Of a stretch of 64,000 nucleotides of DNA, positions 53,748 to 64,000 are shown piece after piece. The first letter of the stretch is position 1; every line of letters starts with the position of its first letter. The position numbers were made by a program, and so were the translations under genes. The stretch is from Austropuccinia psidii. Taxonomy: Eukaryota > Basidiomycota > Pucciniomycetes > Pucciniales > Sphaerophragmiaceae. The notes beneath the pieces were generated by a model. The model saw only the letters and a list, made by a program, of their open reading frames with translations, made no database searches and was not told the DNA's origin. The stretch spans positions 24,940,605-25,004,604 of the forward strand of contig JALGQZ010000013.1 of the NCBI GenBank assembly GCA_023105745.1, given 5' to 3'.

Positions 53748-54645
53748 ATCAGTGTCTGCAAACAGTAAACAACTTTATGTTATTAGGGTATTTACCTTTG
53801 ACTGTGCCTTGTACAAATTTATTGTCTGCTGATTTGGGCAGTTTGCCTTTGGAAGTTACAACTGGGTTAATAATTGTAATCTTCCCTGTACAAGTGGTTA
53901 AGGTTGGTTTACCTTGTATTGATGCAGAGTTTTGTGGTTTTCTACTTCTCTGAGTGGCTATTGGTGTCCACTTCTTGGCTGTGATGAGGCCTTCACTGTG
54001 CCTCTTTCCTTTGCCCTTGCTGCCCTCTGGTTCTGAGGGTGTCACTGGTGTGTTGGCCTGTGACTGGGTCTCAAGTGGGATGTAATTTTCTTCCACTGAA
54101 ATCAAAGCAGGAAAAGGAGGGCTTATGTCAGTTAAGACTTCTCAAAAAATGCTGGTTTTGCACGTCTGAGATTGGCCTCTGGGCTTGTATGTTACTACAA
54201 TGTGCCCTGTATAATGACAGTGTAATTGAATCAACAATTCCACGTCAGAATTACAGCTTTTTGGTACCCTGTCACACTGTTTGTGTGTCAGTATCCCTCA
54301 GAAACATTTGTGGTTTTCAAGTGTATTCTGTAAAAGTGGTGTTGTATAAGTGTTATTGAGTTAACAATACACTTAACCACGCCTCAACTGATGGTTTTTC
54401 AGTCAGAGGTGTCCTTATTCAGTCAAGAATACAGGACTTATTGATGGCTTATGTGTTTTTATATACAAAACATGCCAAAAATAGTTATATTCAGTGGGTA
54501 TTAACCACGTGAATAATACTCTTATAATATGAGTATATATATAAAAAAGGATAAATATATATAAAATATATATTTAAATAGAGAAATTACGCCTAAAAAA
54601 TATAAAACACTTATCAATAAGTCATAAAAAGAGAAAAGACTTACT
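53087..54645 (-). pseudogene. Element H accessory gene, splice signals intact, two nonsense codons
   Basis: Leader exon ends at A 54645. Intron 1 is 54644-54096 (549 nt, GTAAGT...TTTCAG); the junction A|TG again creates ATG GAA GAA AAT. Exon 2 is 54095-53796, intron 2 is 53795-53728 (68 nt, GTAAAT...CTCAG), then exon 3. In exon 3 a TCA-to-TAA change near 53608 (silent Ile in Gag) and another TAA at 53087 break the accessory frame. Between them 153 residues are open and differ from B at only about five positions. Confidence 0.65.
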
Positions 54646-54691
54646 TTATAAGGTCCAAAAAAAGGTTAAAAACACGGCCAGGCCCCCAAAA

Positions 54692-56122
54692 TGTCAGGAT
54701 GAAACTATGAAAGAGTGGTAATGTAGGCTATTTACAACTCAAACTATGTTTTTGACACGGTAAAAATGCTTTAAGAAGGTTTTGAGATGATTAAGAATAA
54801 ATTTAAAGGGCTTTACTATAGTGGTTATAGTGGTGGTGAGCGCTGTTGAAAGCCCTGGGTGCAGCTTTATCTGTTGGGTTACAATAATAAAAGACTACAA
54901 TAATTGAAACTTATAATTATACCTGATTATTAACCAAGAGTAAAACTGTTTTTGACAGTTTACTACGTAGGTTATTCAAGAGCAGGATGAGGAAAGGCTT
55001 TTGGCTGTGAAAAACCCTCCTTTTATCCTGAAATTGAGGTGGAAAGGCTGCTAGACCTTTCCATGTAGAGGAAGTGAAGATTTTTCACTCTCTATGACAG
55101 GCTTGTGGTTTGCAAACAGCCTGTATGCTCTGTATTGGGCTCAGATGTGGTTTTGAAACCACATCTTGGTGGTTTTCACCAATACAGGGTAAAATGTTTC
55201 ATCTGGGGACCTCACAGCCTGATTCTGACGTGTATGACGCGTAGAATGCTGTACAGAAACTGTATGGGACCCCAGTATTGACTGACATATGAGGTATTGA
55301 AGTAAAAACATGCTTCTTCGTCTATTTGACACCTCATATTCATGGTTATGGGATATTATCCCATGGTAAGGCTGTATATGACAGCAGGTGGGATTTTGAC
55401 CTTAAAATGGTCATAACTCTGTCAGTTTTTGAGATATCAAGCTCAAAAATTGGTTCATTGAATAGCTCTGTATGAGCTCTACACAATGGAACCCAACTTG
55501 ACATGGTTATCATTAAATATGACAAAGTTATCCCATGTACAAGTATTTTTTTACATTGGCGTGGTTTGGGCAAAAGCTGTATTAAGCTTGTTTGGCCAAT
55601 ACCTTCTGTTGTAGTTGAGCTATGAGGAAATGGATAGCACCATCAGATAGCCCTGATTGTGCTCTTTTCAAAAAGACCCCACTTTAAGTATCTCACACTA
55701 AAACTGTAAAAGTTAGATGAGAGGTGAATGTTTTGTTCACCCTTATTTGGTCTGAATTTGACCATAACTCAAGTAATACTGGTGCTAGCTCAGTTTGGCT
55801 AGCACCATTAGATAGCCCTGGCTTAGAGCTTCATTTTGAATACCCATTTGATGGGGTTAAGCCTCTCCTTCTAGATTCTAGATGGGAGGTGAAAATTAAG
55901 GTTTATGCTCAGCAATAACTTTGGGCAGGAATAACGTTGTTATTTCTTGTCCTATGGTGATGGGACTTATATTTTCAGAAAGATGTGAGTTTCTCCTTTC
56001 TTTTGATACCTTTTGAGCTAATTTGGCTCAGCTCCATGTTTTGGTGGTATTTTGGCTATACCATTGGTTTATGGTATTTTGGCTGTCATGCTTGTGCTCT
56101 GGTTTTGAGTCACAGGCTGACA
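54692..56122 (-). repeat. Element H 5' LTR
   Basis: 1431 bp, ending CTGACA at 56122 and followed by the CATTT duplication. The candidate primer site TGGGGGCCTGGCCGTG lies just inside (54673-54688, minus). Confidence 0.94.
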
Positions 56123-56127
56123 CATTT

Positions 56128-59100
56128 GGTAGCTGTGTCACAAGCCTTCTTCCACATATCGTGGAAGTCCTTGGCTATGGGTTGGATGGTTAAAGGATTC
56201 TTCTTCAAGTGATCCACAGGCAATAGGGGGTTCCACCCTTTTTCTACCAGTGAAGGTGATTTCCCTGTGGAAGAATTCTGACTAGTATTATAAGCCAGTT
56301 GGACTTCTGGTATAAGGGTAACCCAGTCTTGGGTGTATCCTTCATGGTCCTTGTATTCCATTCCATATGCACAGAACCTCCTAAGAATATCCTCCATGGT
56401 TTGGATCATCCTTTCAGCTAGGCCATCTGTTTGTGGATAATAAGCTGTATAAAATGCAAGCTTTGTACCTAGCATGTCATAGAGGTTGGGCCAAAATTCT
56501 GATGTGAATTTTGGGTCCCTGTCACTGATGATGATTTTTGGGACTCCAAATATGGATATGATGTTATTACAAAATAACAAGGCTTTATCCATTGCTGTGT
56601 CTTCTTTATGACATGGTAGGAACCTCCACTTTTGCTATACGTATCAACTATGACTAGGTGGGCATTGAAATTTTCTTTGCCTCCTGGGACAAGTCCTGTC
56701 ACCCAGTCCATATTTATGGTTTCCCATGGGTGCTTGTGTTCTTCTATGTGCTGAAGTAGCCATTATTTCTTCCCATGTTTTCTATTTTCCTTCTGGAATC
56801 TCTCACAAGTTTTGATATATTCACTCAACTCTTGTTCCCATTTGGGCCACCAATCTGTGCTTGCTACCCTTTCCTTGGTCCTGTCTTCACTCATGTGTTG
56901 CATATAGGGGCAGTCTTGGCATTCCTGCAGTATCAGGGATATATGGTCCCTGTCTACTACTGTGAGTGCACTTTTGTGTTTCTCTCTATGGTAGAGCAGG
57001 CCATCTATAATGAAAAACGTTTTGTCCTTATAGTCCCTCAACCACGGTTCCTCCAACTGGGATTTCAGTTCTGGGCTCCTGTACTTCTTTTGAAGGAGCT
57101 GCAACAGTATGCCACACTGTTTGTGTTTGGCATATTTCTTTATTACTGCGCTGAAAAATTCATTATGCAGTTGTGGGGAGATTATTCCCAAAATTGAAGT
57201 TTCTGTTCCTTCTGAATCAGTGTCTCCACTGTCTGGGGTACCACCTTCTGGTTCCCATTCAGAAAATCTGAAGTTCTTCCTTCTATCTATTTTCATGAGA
57301 TGGATAGGAATCTTGGATGCTACTTAAGGGTCATAGGCTGGGTTGCTTTCTACATTTTCTAGTGGCCATCTGCTGAGGCCATCTTAATCTGTGTGACTTG
57401 CCTTCTTTGTATAGAATGGTCATATTTTCCCTGTACTCTTGGATGGCTATTTGCCACCTCAACATGTGTCTATTGGTAGTCTTCATGTTCATTAAAGACT
57501 TCAAGGCTGTTCAGTCTGTGTAGACTTCAAAGACTGCACCCTCCAAATAATAGTGGAGTTTCTCCAGAGCCCAGACTAGGCATAGGCATTCAGTCTGGGT
57601 GGCCCCGTACCTGGCTTCTGAATCTTTCAATTGTCTAGAGATGTAGCATATCACTCCCTCTCTTGGTTCACTATCTACAATTTGTCTCTGGTGAAGGGCC
57701 GCCCCTAAGCCTCAGCTACATGCTGAATCTATGTATAGCTTGAATGGTAGTTCAAAGTCAGGTAAGATGAGAACAGGTTCATTTGTGAGTTCATTCTTGA
57801 TCCTCTCATATGCATCCCTCCTTTCCTTGGTAATTTCAAGAACTACTTCTTTTGAACATAGCTTGTATAGACTACTAGTTATGTGGGCAAAATTTCTGAT
57901 GTGGTTTCTGTAGTAGCTAGCAAACCCAAGGAAAGATTGCATCTCTTTAATGTTCTTTGGTACTGGTTTTAGCCATACTTCTGCTTTTTTCTGGTCTATG
58001 GCCAGACTAAGACCCAAGACTTTGTTTCCCAGTGCCAGTGATTCTTGTTGGCCAAAATTTCACTGTTTAAGTGAAATCTTGAGATTGATGAATGTGCACT
58101 TACTTAGTACTCTGTCTATGTACTGCACATGGTCTTCCCATGTCTCTGAGTATATAATGATGTCATAAATATATACTACCATCCAGCCTTCCAGAATTCT
58201 TTCTTGAAATATTGTGTCCATCATCCTTTGGAAGGGGGCTGGTGCATTTTTGATGTCAAATGGCATCCTGGTGTACTCATATATGCTCATAAGGCATATG
58301 ATTCTGAGTAGTTTCATGGAGTTTGTTTTAACTCCATTATGGTGGAAGCCTTCCATACAATCCATCTTGGTTATGTATTTGGCTTTTGCCAGTCTGTCTA
58401 GGGCATGAGGTATCCTTGGTATAGGGTACCTGTCAGCTTTTTTGTAGTTATGCAGAGATCTGAAATCCCCACACAACCTAGATTTGCCATCATTTCAGGT
58501 GATAAGGACAGGAGTGGTGATTTCCACTATTTAATTGTGTCCTATCTTCCTGATGACATCCATTTCTAAGAGTTCATTGATGTGCTTCTCAATTTCCTTC
58601 CTAGTTTCTAGAATTGCTGGTTATGGAGGTCTTCTTAGCATGGGTGGATAGGGTCTTTCCACATCCAGATATAATTCTATATCATGTCTCCTGATTTTAC
58701 CTAATGGTTCTTCACCAATGGCAAGTTCTGTTCTATCTTTCCTCAGCATCTTCAGTAAACCCATTTTCTGTTTACTGGTGAGGGTAGTGCTGAATTGGCC
58801 CTCCCTGAACTCATTCAGTAATTCTTCTAGAGGGTCATGGGTAGATACTTTTTGTATGTAAAGTGAAAATTTCTTTTCCTTGTTTGTACCAATAGTAATA
58901 TGCCTATTTTTACTGTTTTACATATCAATGCCATTTATCCTCTGGTAGTCTGTTCCCAGTAAAACCCTTGGATGTGGGCATCTTCAAGTACAACATAATC
59001 TGTGTTGAATCTGAGATTACCTTTCCTGTGGATTAAAATTATCTTCTTGATAGCTGTCCCAATGGCTGTCATCTTTCCTGATGCATTTTTTAAGCTCTTT

Positions 59101-60308
59101 GCCTTGGTTGGTAATAGTTGTTTTTCCCAATTTGGGAAGTGATGATCCAGATAATTTTTGGTCCCTATTGAACAGTGTGCTCTACTGTCAATGATCAATG
59201 GGTGTTGGGAATTTTCTATGAAAACAGTCATCTTTGTGACTGTCTGATGTATGTATTCTATTCCTTTAGCTGGTTTAACTAGGAATGTTTGTGCATCTTG
59301 TGTGTGTTTACACAATTTTTTGTTTGCAGTGTCTTGTGGAATTCCTGCTTCTAACTGTATGCCCTGAGTTTCTAGTGGTGTTTCCTCTTGGTACTCCACT
59401 AGGAATTCCTCTCTTGGGTCCTGGTCTTCATCAGATTGTTCTTTGATGGCATCACCCATAGATTCTGATTCAGAATCCTCTGTGGGGAGTTCCTCCTCTG
59501 GGACTTTCTTCTTTTCCTTTGGACAGTTATTGGCATAATGGTCTGTTGAACCGCAATTGTGACAATAATTCTTCTTCTTAGTCACTTCTGCCACTCTTTC
59601 TCTGGGTTTGTCTTTGAACTCCAGCCTGAAAGGCTGCTTGTCTCTGATACCACTGCTTTCATATGGGGAATATTTCCCTATATTATTTCTTTTACTTACA
59701 TCTTGGAAGTTATTTGTGATTTCATCTAGAGTGCAACTTTGATTGCATCTGCATTTTACTGCATGCTCTAGCTCTCCTGACATTTATGTCAGGAGTTTTT
59801 GATTACTCATCTGAATATTGATCTGAGGATCAATGGCTTTAAGTCTTTTAGACTGTCTGAGACACCACTTATATGGATCTTTGTCCACAGAGTACTTGTT
59901 ATTTTCAAATGACATGGTCTTCTGCCATATCCAACTACCATTTCTGTACTTTTGGATGATTTGACTCTTCCATCATGGCCAGTTTCTTCTTCCATGGATT
60001 ACTTTCATCTCTGTTTACCAAATACTAGCATTTCCTTTAAATGCTGTATTCAATATAACATTAATCCAGTAGTCTGGTATACTTGGTACATCAATGAAGA
60101 GTCCATCAATATAATCAATGAATTCCATATGATCATATTCTCCTGTGCCAGAGAATTTGGGCAAGCTTGAGGCCTCTGGAAGCTGTTTTAATTCTTCCTT
60201 CTCAGAATAAGACATGTTCTCTCCAACTTGGTATTGAGATGTGGACCTTGCCTTATTCTCCCAAAAGGCATCTGGTTTGATGTCTTCTTGGTGATATTCA
60301 TTATCCAA
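56128..60308 (-). pseudogene. gag-pol: Element G Gag-Pol main remnant
   Basis: Minus-strand pieces in B order: integrase core 56592-56128 ([15 protein letters not shown]); zinc domain and linker 57296-56763; RNase H about 57720-57300; RT 58476-58060 with YIYD for YIDD; protease/gag 59783-58935 with zinc knuckle [14 protein letters not shown] and protease DSRAHCS (Gly to Arg); capsid region 60308-60015 ending NASIW then TAA. Numerous stops and frameshifts. The TAA after SIW lies in the same codon, with the same neighbouring changes, as in element H. Confidence 0.87.
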
Positions 60309-60702
60309 AACATTCCTTGTGGTTGGGGCTTCATGTTATGGTAGACATTAAACAGTTTGTTTATGTCTTGATCCAGAAAATCCCTGTCCCTTTTTCTGTG
60401 GTTTCTGTCTTCAAAGACTTGATTCAGTCTTTTTTTGGTCTCTTCAGAGGCTTTGCTTAATTGAGCATGTCCCTCTTAAAGAGTTTTGACAATTTTGTTC
60501 ATGAAGGCTGTTCATTTTTTCATCCTCTCATAGCTTTCTTGGAGTTCTGCAAACTGTTTTTGAGTTTTCTCAGCAAATTTGGACATTTGTAACCACAGTG
60601 CATTACTGTTTAAGTTACTCTCAGGTGTAACAACATTATTTTCAATCTGAGTGGTGGTAATATTTCTATTAATGGAGCTACTGATTCTAGAAGTATGTAG
60701 AG

Positions 60703-61765
60703 CTATTTATGGTTCTTGTGTACTTCTCTCACCAAGTCCAACAGCTTCTGGATCATTGGGTCTGACTCTTTCTGCCTTTGGTTGAAAGAGGTCTTGTTTT
60801 TGCCCTTGTATCCTTGTCTTCTCTTGGAAACTTCCTGGGATTGTGAAGAATGGTGACTCTTGGCCACTGATCTTTTGGTTCCTGAATGGTTTGAAGCTAC
60901 TGGAGAGCTGGTTTGGCCTACTCCTTGTGAGCCTGAAGAAATCTGAGTATGCCCTGTCTGGGTCAGCTGTTCTTCTATAGCTTGGATAGTGGCTTGATTC
61001 TCCCTTATCTTGTTTGCCCTCACCTCCAGGAGTCTGAACTGCCTGGTGGGATTCCAACCTTTGGTGATTACGATAAGGTTTTTGAAGTCTATTTATTTGA
61101 GAAATATCTTCTGGAAACTTTCTCCAAGTTCTTCCCAGTGGGATGCTAGGTTGAACCTCTTGTTGTCCATTATCCATTGAAAAAGGTCTTTGAGGAGTTG
61201 GTGAAGCTGAAGAACTTGATCCATATCCTTCCAGTCCTCTGGTTTGAGGTTTCTGTTAAACTGGAATGTGCATGGCAGAGTGGGTATTACTTCCCTCGAT
61301 TTCTTGCCATCCACCACTGTGTCCAAGGTTCCCTCCTCCAGGTATTCTGGTTCTGGACAAGCCCTCTCTGTCCTCTGGCTGGTTCCTTTGAGATCCAAGG
61401 TTTATGAGGTGTACAGGTGACATATCAGTGTTTGCAAGCAGTCAACAACTTAATTTTCTTAGGTTATTTACCTTTGACTGTTCCTTGTACAAATTTGTTG
61501 ACTACTGCTTTTGGCAATTTTCCTTTAGAGGTTACAACTGGGTTAATGATTGTAATCTTCCTTGTACAAGTGGTTAAGTCTGGTTTACCTTGTATTGATG
61601 CAGAGTTTTGTGGTTTTATACTCCTCTGAGTGGCAATTGGTGTCCACTTTTTAGCTGTGATAAGGCCTTCACTGTGCCTCTTCCCTTTTCCCTCTGGTTC
61701 TGAGGTTGTCACTGGTGTGTTGGTCTGTGACTGGGTCTCAAGTAGGATTAAGGTTTCTTCAACTG
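60703..61765 (-). pseudogene. Element G overlapping gag N-terminus / accessory gene remnant
   Basis: Both frames remain largely open. The accessory frame covers exon 2 (about 61762-61480, ETQSQTNTPVTTSEPEGK ... FVQGTVKGK) and exon 3 pieces 61398-61093 and 61023-60703, ending ...[20 protein letters not shown], a longer tail than in B. The gag frame is open 61177-60707. The intron 2 acceptor reads CTCAT instead of CTCAG and the exon 1/2 junction would give ATT rather than ATG, so the gene is dead. Confidence 0.7.
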
Positions 61766-62390
61766 AATCAAACAAGAGAAAGAGGGCTTAATGTCATATA
61801 AGAATTCTTAAAAGGATGTTTTCATGTCTAAGAATGGCCTCTGGGCAATATATTTCTATATTATGCCCTTTTATTGTGACAGTGCAATTGAAATTAACAA
61901 TCACACATCAGAAATACAGCTTATTGATATCTGGTACACTGTTTTTATACCATTATCTCACAGATCAACTTGTAATTAGCAAGTATAATCCAAAAAGTGG
62001 ACCTGTAAAGGGTAATTGAAATTATCAATATACCCAACCACACCTCTAATACTGTTGGTTTTACAGTAAAAGGTGTCCTTTTTAGTTAAACAATATGGAC
62101 AGTATTGATGTCTTAAAGTGTTTTAATATGTAAAACACACCAAAAATAAAGGTTTTGTGGTGATTAAATTATAATCAACTACACAAGAAGGCAATTGAAA
62201 GACAAAAAACACAGTGGTATATAACATATACCACTCAAATAAATATAAGATACATATTATAATTCATTTTTCAATAAGATTATGCCTAAAAAAACAAAGT
62301 TTCAGAAATAAAAGAAAACTAAGAAAAAACTCACTTTTATGCGTAAAAAGGTCCAAAAAATCCAAAAAAAACACAGCCAGTCCCCCAAAA
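61766..62390 (-). other. Element G leader with primer-site remnant
   Basis: AT-rich and non-coding. A leader intron donor AAAA|GTGAGT is at 62334. The primer-site equivalent TGGGGGACTGGCTGTG lies just inside the LTR. Confidence 0.65.
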
Positions 62391-63796
62391 TGTCAGGGTG
62401 AGTCTATGATGAAGCTTATTAATGACTAGTTAAAAGCTTTAACTATGACTTTGACATGGTAAAAATAATAATCAAGAGGTTTATTGGCAATGATAAGGGT
62501 TGATAAAAGAATATTCAGGGCTTTACTATTGAGAAATAGTGGTGGTGAGCGCTGTTGAAAGCCCTGGGTGCAGCTTCACCTTTTGGGTTACAATAATTAA
62601 CATTACAATTATACCTGATTATTTTCCAAGAATATAACTGTTTTTGACAGTTGTACTACATAGGAATTCAAGAGCAGGATGAGGAAACCGTTTCTGATGG
62701 AGAAAAGGTCCCTTTTTATCCTAAAATTGGGTGAAAAAGGCTACTAGACCTTTCCACATAGAGGAAGTGAAGATTTTTCACTTCCAAGGACTGGATTGTG
62801 GTTTTGACAAGGCTTTTATAGCCTGTATTGGGCTCAGATGTGGCTTTGAAACCACATCTGGGCAGCTTTCCCCAATACAGGGTGAAATATTTCATCTAGG
62901 GACCACACAGCCCTCTTCTGATGTGTATTATGTGTAGAATGACGTACAGAACCTTTAAAGGACCCCGGTATTGACCAAAATATGAGGTATTGAATTATAA
63001 ACAGGCTTCTTCATCTTTTTGACACCTCATAATCACAGCTAAGGGAGAATATTCCACAGTAAGGCTGTATTGGTCTAACTGTGGGATTTTGACCTTAAAA
63101 CTGCCATAACATTGTCAGTTTTTGAGATATCAAGCTCGATATTGGTCATTGTGTATCCCTGGATGTGTTCTACACAATGTTACCTCATTAAGTATGGCAA
63201 AGTTATGCCATGTACATGATTTTTTGTACATATGTATGATTTGCTTAAAATCTGTATGGAACTTGTTTTCCCCATACCTTTTGTTCTAGATGGGATATGG
63301 GGAAATAGATGGAACCATCAGATAGCCCTGATTCTGCGCTTTCCAAAAAGACCCCATTTTAGGTATCACACACTAAAACTGTAGAAGTTAGATGAGAGGT
63401 GAATATTTTATTCACCCTTATTTGACCTTCTTTTGGTCATAACTTCTGTAATTCTGGTTCTAGCTCAATTTAGCTAGTACCATTGTATAGCCCTTACTTA
63501 GAGCTTAATTTGGAATACCCATTTGATGGGGTTAAGCCTTTTCCTCTGGATTTCAGATGAGAGGTGAAAATTAAGGTTTATGCTTAGCAACACCTTTGAG
63601 CAGGAATAACTTTTTTATTCTTTGTCCTATGATGATGGGACTTGTTTATTTGTAAATTGGTTGTCTTCCTCTTTTTTTTGATACCTTTTGAGCTGATTTG
63701 GCTCAGCTCCATGTTTTGGTGGTATCTTGGCTTTACCATTGGTTTATGGTATTTGGCTGTTATGCTTGTGCTCTGGTTTTGAGTCACAGGCCAACA
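62391..63796 (-). repeat. Element G right (5') LTR
   Basis: 1406 bp. Begins TGTCAGGGTG and ends CAGGCCAACA (CTGACA expected). It has the empty MITE site and a variant of the double-stem repeat whose outer arms have gained a base pair (TTGGG/CCCAA). Confidence 0.85.
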
Positions 63797-64000
63797 AGGA
63801 TTGGGAAATGCTGCCACAAATCCACCAAAGAGTGATTAACCCCTTTCAAATCCTGAAAAAGTTTCTTAAAGAGGAGGAAATAGTGAGATATCCCAATTTA
63901 TGGAATCCACTATCATACAAACCTTGGATCAAAAGGATAAATGAATACCATGCCAAAAAGAGGGAGGAAAGCAAGGAAGAAGCCCCAGTAGCTTCTACCA
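63797..64000 (+). CDS. Partial open frame of another element, accessory-protein-like
   Basis: One plus-strand frame is open from the G LTR border to the window edge (67-68 codons). It is highly charged, with LKKFLKEEEIVRYPNLWNP and an ensuing RINEYHAKKREESKEE helix. The other two plus frames are stopped within about 45 bases. The WNP motif followed by a basic helix resembles the accessory protein of element B ([11 protein letters not shown] followed by a basic helix), which suggests a distant homologue from a third retroelement family. The start and end are not visible. This is an inference from a short stretch. Confidence 0.5.

Larger units (their letters stand above)
46439..56122 (-). mobile_element. 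Element H: B-type chromovirus inserted in the integrase of element G
   Basis: LTRs 46439-47868 (1430 bp) and 54692-56122 (1431 bp) differ at roughly 20 positions by eye. Perfect CATTT duplication. Same internal map as B, including leader intron, second intron and overlapping accessory frame. Disabled by several point lesions, including loss of the RT palm Asp. Confidence 0.96.
44173..63796 (-). mobile_element. Element G: old B-type element, minus strand, hosting element H and a MITE
   Basis: LTRs are 44173-45880 (including a 291-bp MITE) and 62391-63796. Pol remnants lie at 45905-46438 and 56128-58900, gag remnants at 58935-61400, accessory exons up to 61765, leader to 62390. The left flank is F protease and the right flank an unrelated element, with no matching 5-bp duplication, so the flanks were probably rearranged after or during insertion. 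The protease motif reads DSRA and RT reads YIYD; both active sites are lost. Confidence 0.85.

Noticed and set aside
44173..63796. Repeat-induced point mutation as the cause of the stops
   Set aside because: The stops I compared arise from mixed changes (TAC to TAA, GGA to TGA, GAG to TAG, TCA to TAA, TGG to TAG, indels), not a consistent C-to-T bias.
1..64000. tRNA, rRNA, CRISPR arrays, bacterial promoters or operons
   Set aside because: No cloverleaf, rRNA core or regularly spaced repeats seen; the sequence is eukaryotic transposon DNA.

Overview
This window contains no ordinary host gene that I can support. It is a stack of nested Ty3/gypsy (Metaviridae-type) LTR retrotransposons, with chromodomains, a non-autonomous CACTA-like DNA element, LTR remnants and short AT-rich spacers. 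The spliceosomal signals (51, 68, about 100 and about 548 nt intron candidates), the Tf1/sushi-like self-priming architecture, the chromodomain integrases and the AT-rich composition point to a filamentous fungus with a large, transposon-swollen genome. From memory the protein families look like those crowding rust fungi (Pucciniales, e.g. Austropuccinia psidii). That is recognition, not something computed here.

Layout. (1) Element D (plus strand, decayed) runs from the left edge: RT fragment 1-152, RNase H/integrase 19363-21539, an antisense intron-containing accessory pseudogene 22262-23385, and 3' LTR 24403-25167. (2) Element A (153-19362, target duplication TGGCC) sits inside D. It has 1.45-1.47 kb LTRs, gag, a -1 slippery site, and pol split in two. 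(3) Element B (5847-15541, minus strand, target duplication GATTT) sits inside A. It is the youngest and most intact element, with a gag-pol frame of 1951 codons interrupted by one TAG. (4) 25168-29013 holds LTR scraps and AT-rich spacer. (5) Element F (minus) is an old A-like element whose LTR was split by element E (29407-38864) and whose internal region (39995-44172) ends abruptly at element G. (6) Element G (44173-63796, minus, B-like, very decayed) contains a CACTA-type MITE in its left LTR and element H (46439-56122, B-like, target duplication CATTT) in its integrase. (7) The last 204 bases are an open plus-strand frame from another element.

How the parts work. A/D/E/F are one lineage. 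Each is read from LTR to LTR, and the primer-binding site after the 5' LTR is the exact reverse complement of a stretch inside the LTR (self-priming). Gag and Pol are in different frames joined by a GGGAAAA slippery heptamer, and the region behind integrase carries two duplicated intron-like blocks. B/G/H are a second lineage with a tRNA-type primer site, Gag-Pol in one frame, and a previously unremarked overlapping arrangement. In B and H, removal of a ~548-nt leader intron creates an AUG across the splice junction. Removal of a second 68-nt intron deletes the Gag-Pol AUG and shifts reading to a second open frame lying on top of the Gag N-terminus. Splicing would therefore switch one transcript between Gag-Pol and a ~321-residue accessory protein. 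This is the most interesting system in the window.

By-eye LTR divergence (B lowest, about 0.4%; A about 0.8%; H about 1.5%; E, G, D and F clearly older) agrees with the nesting order.
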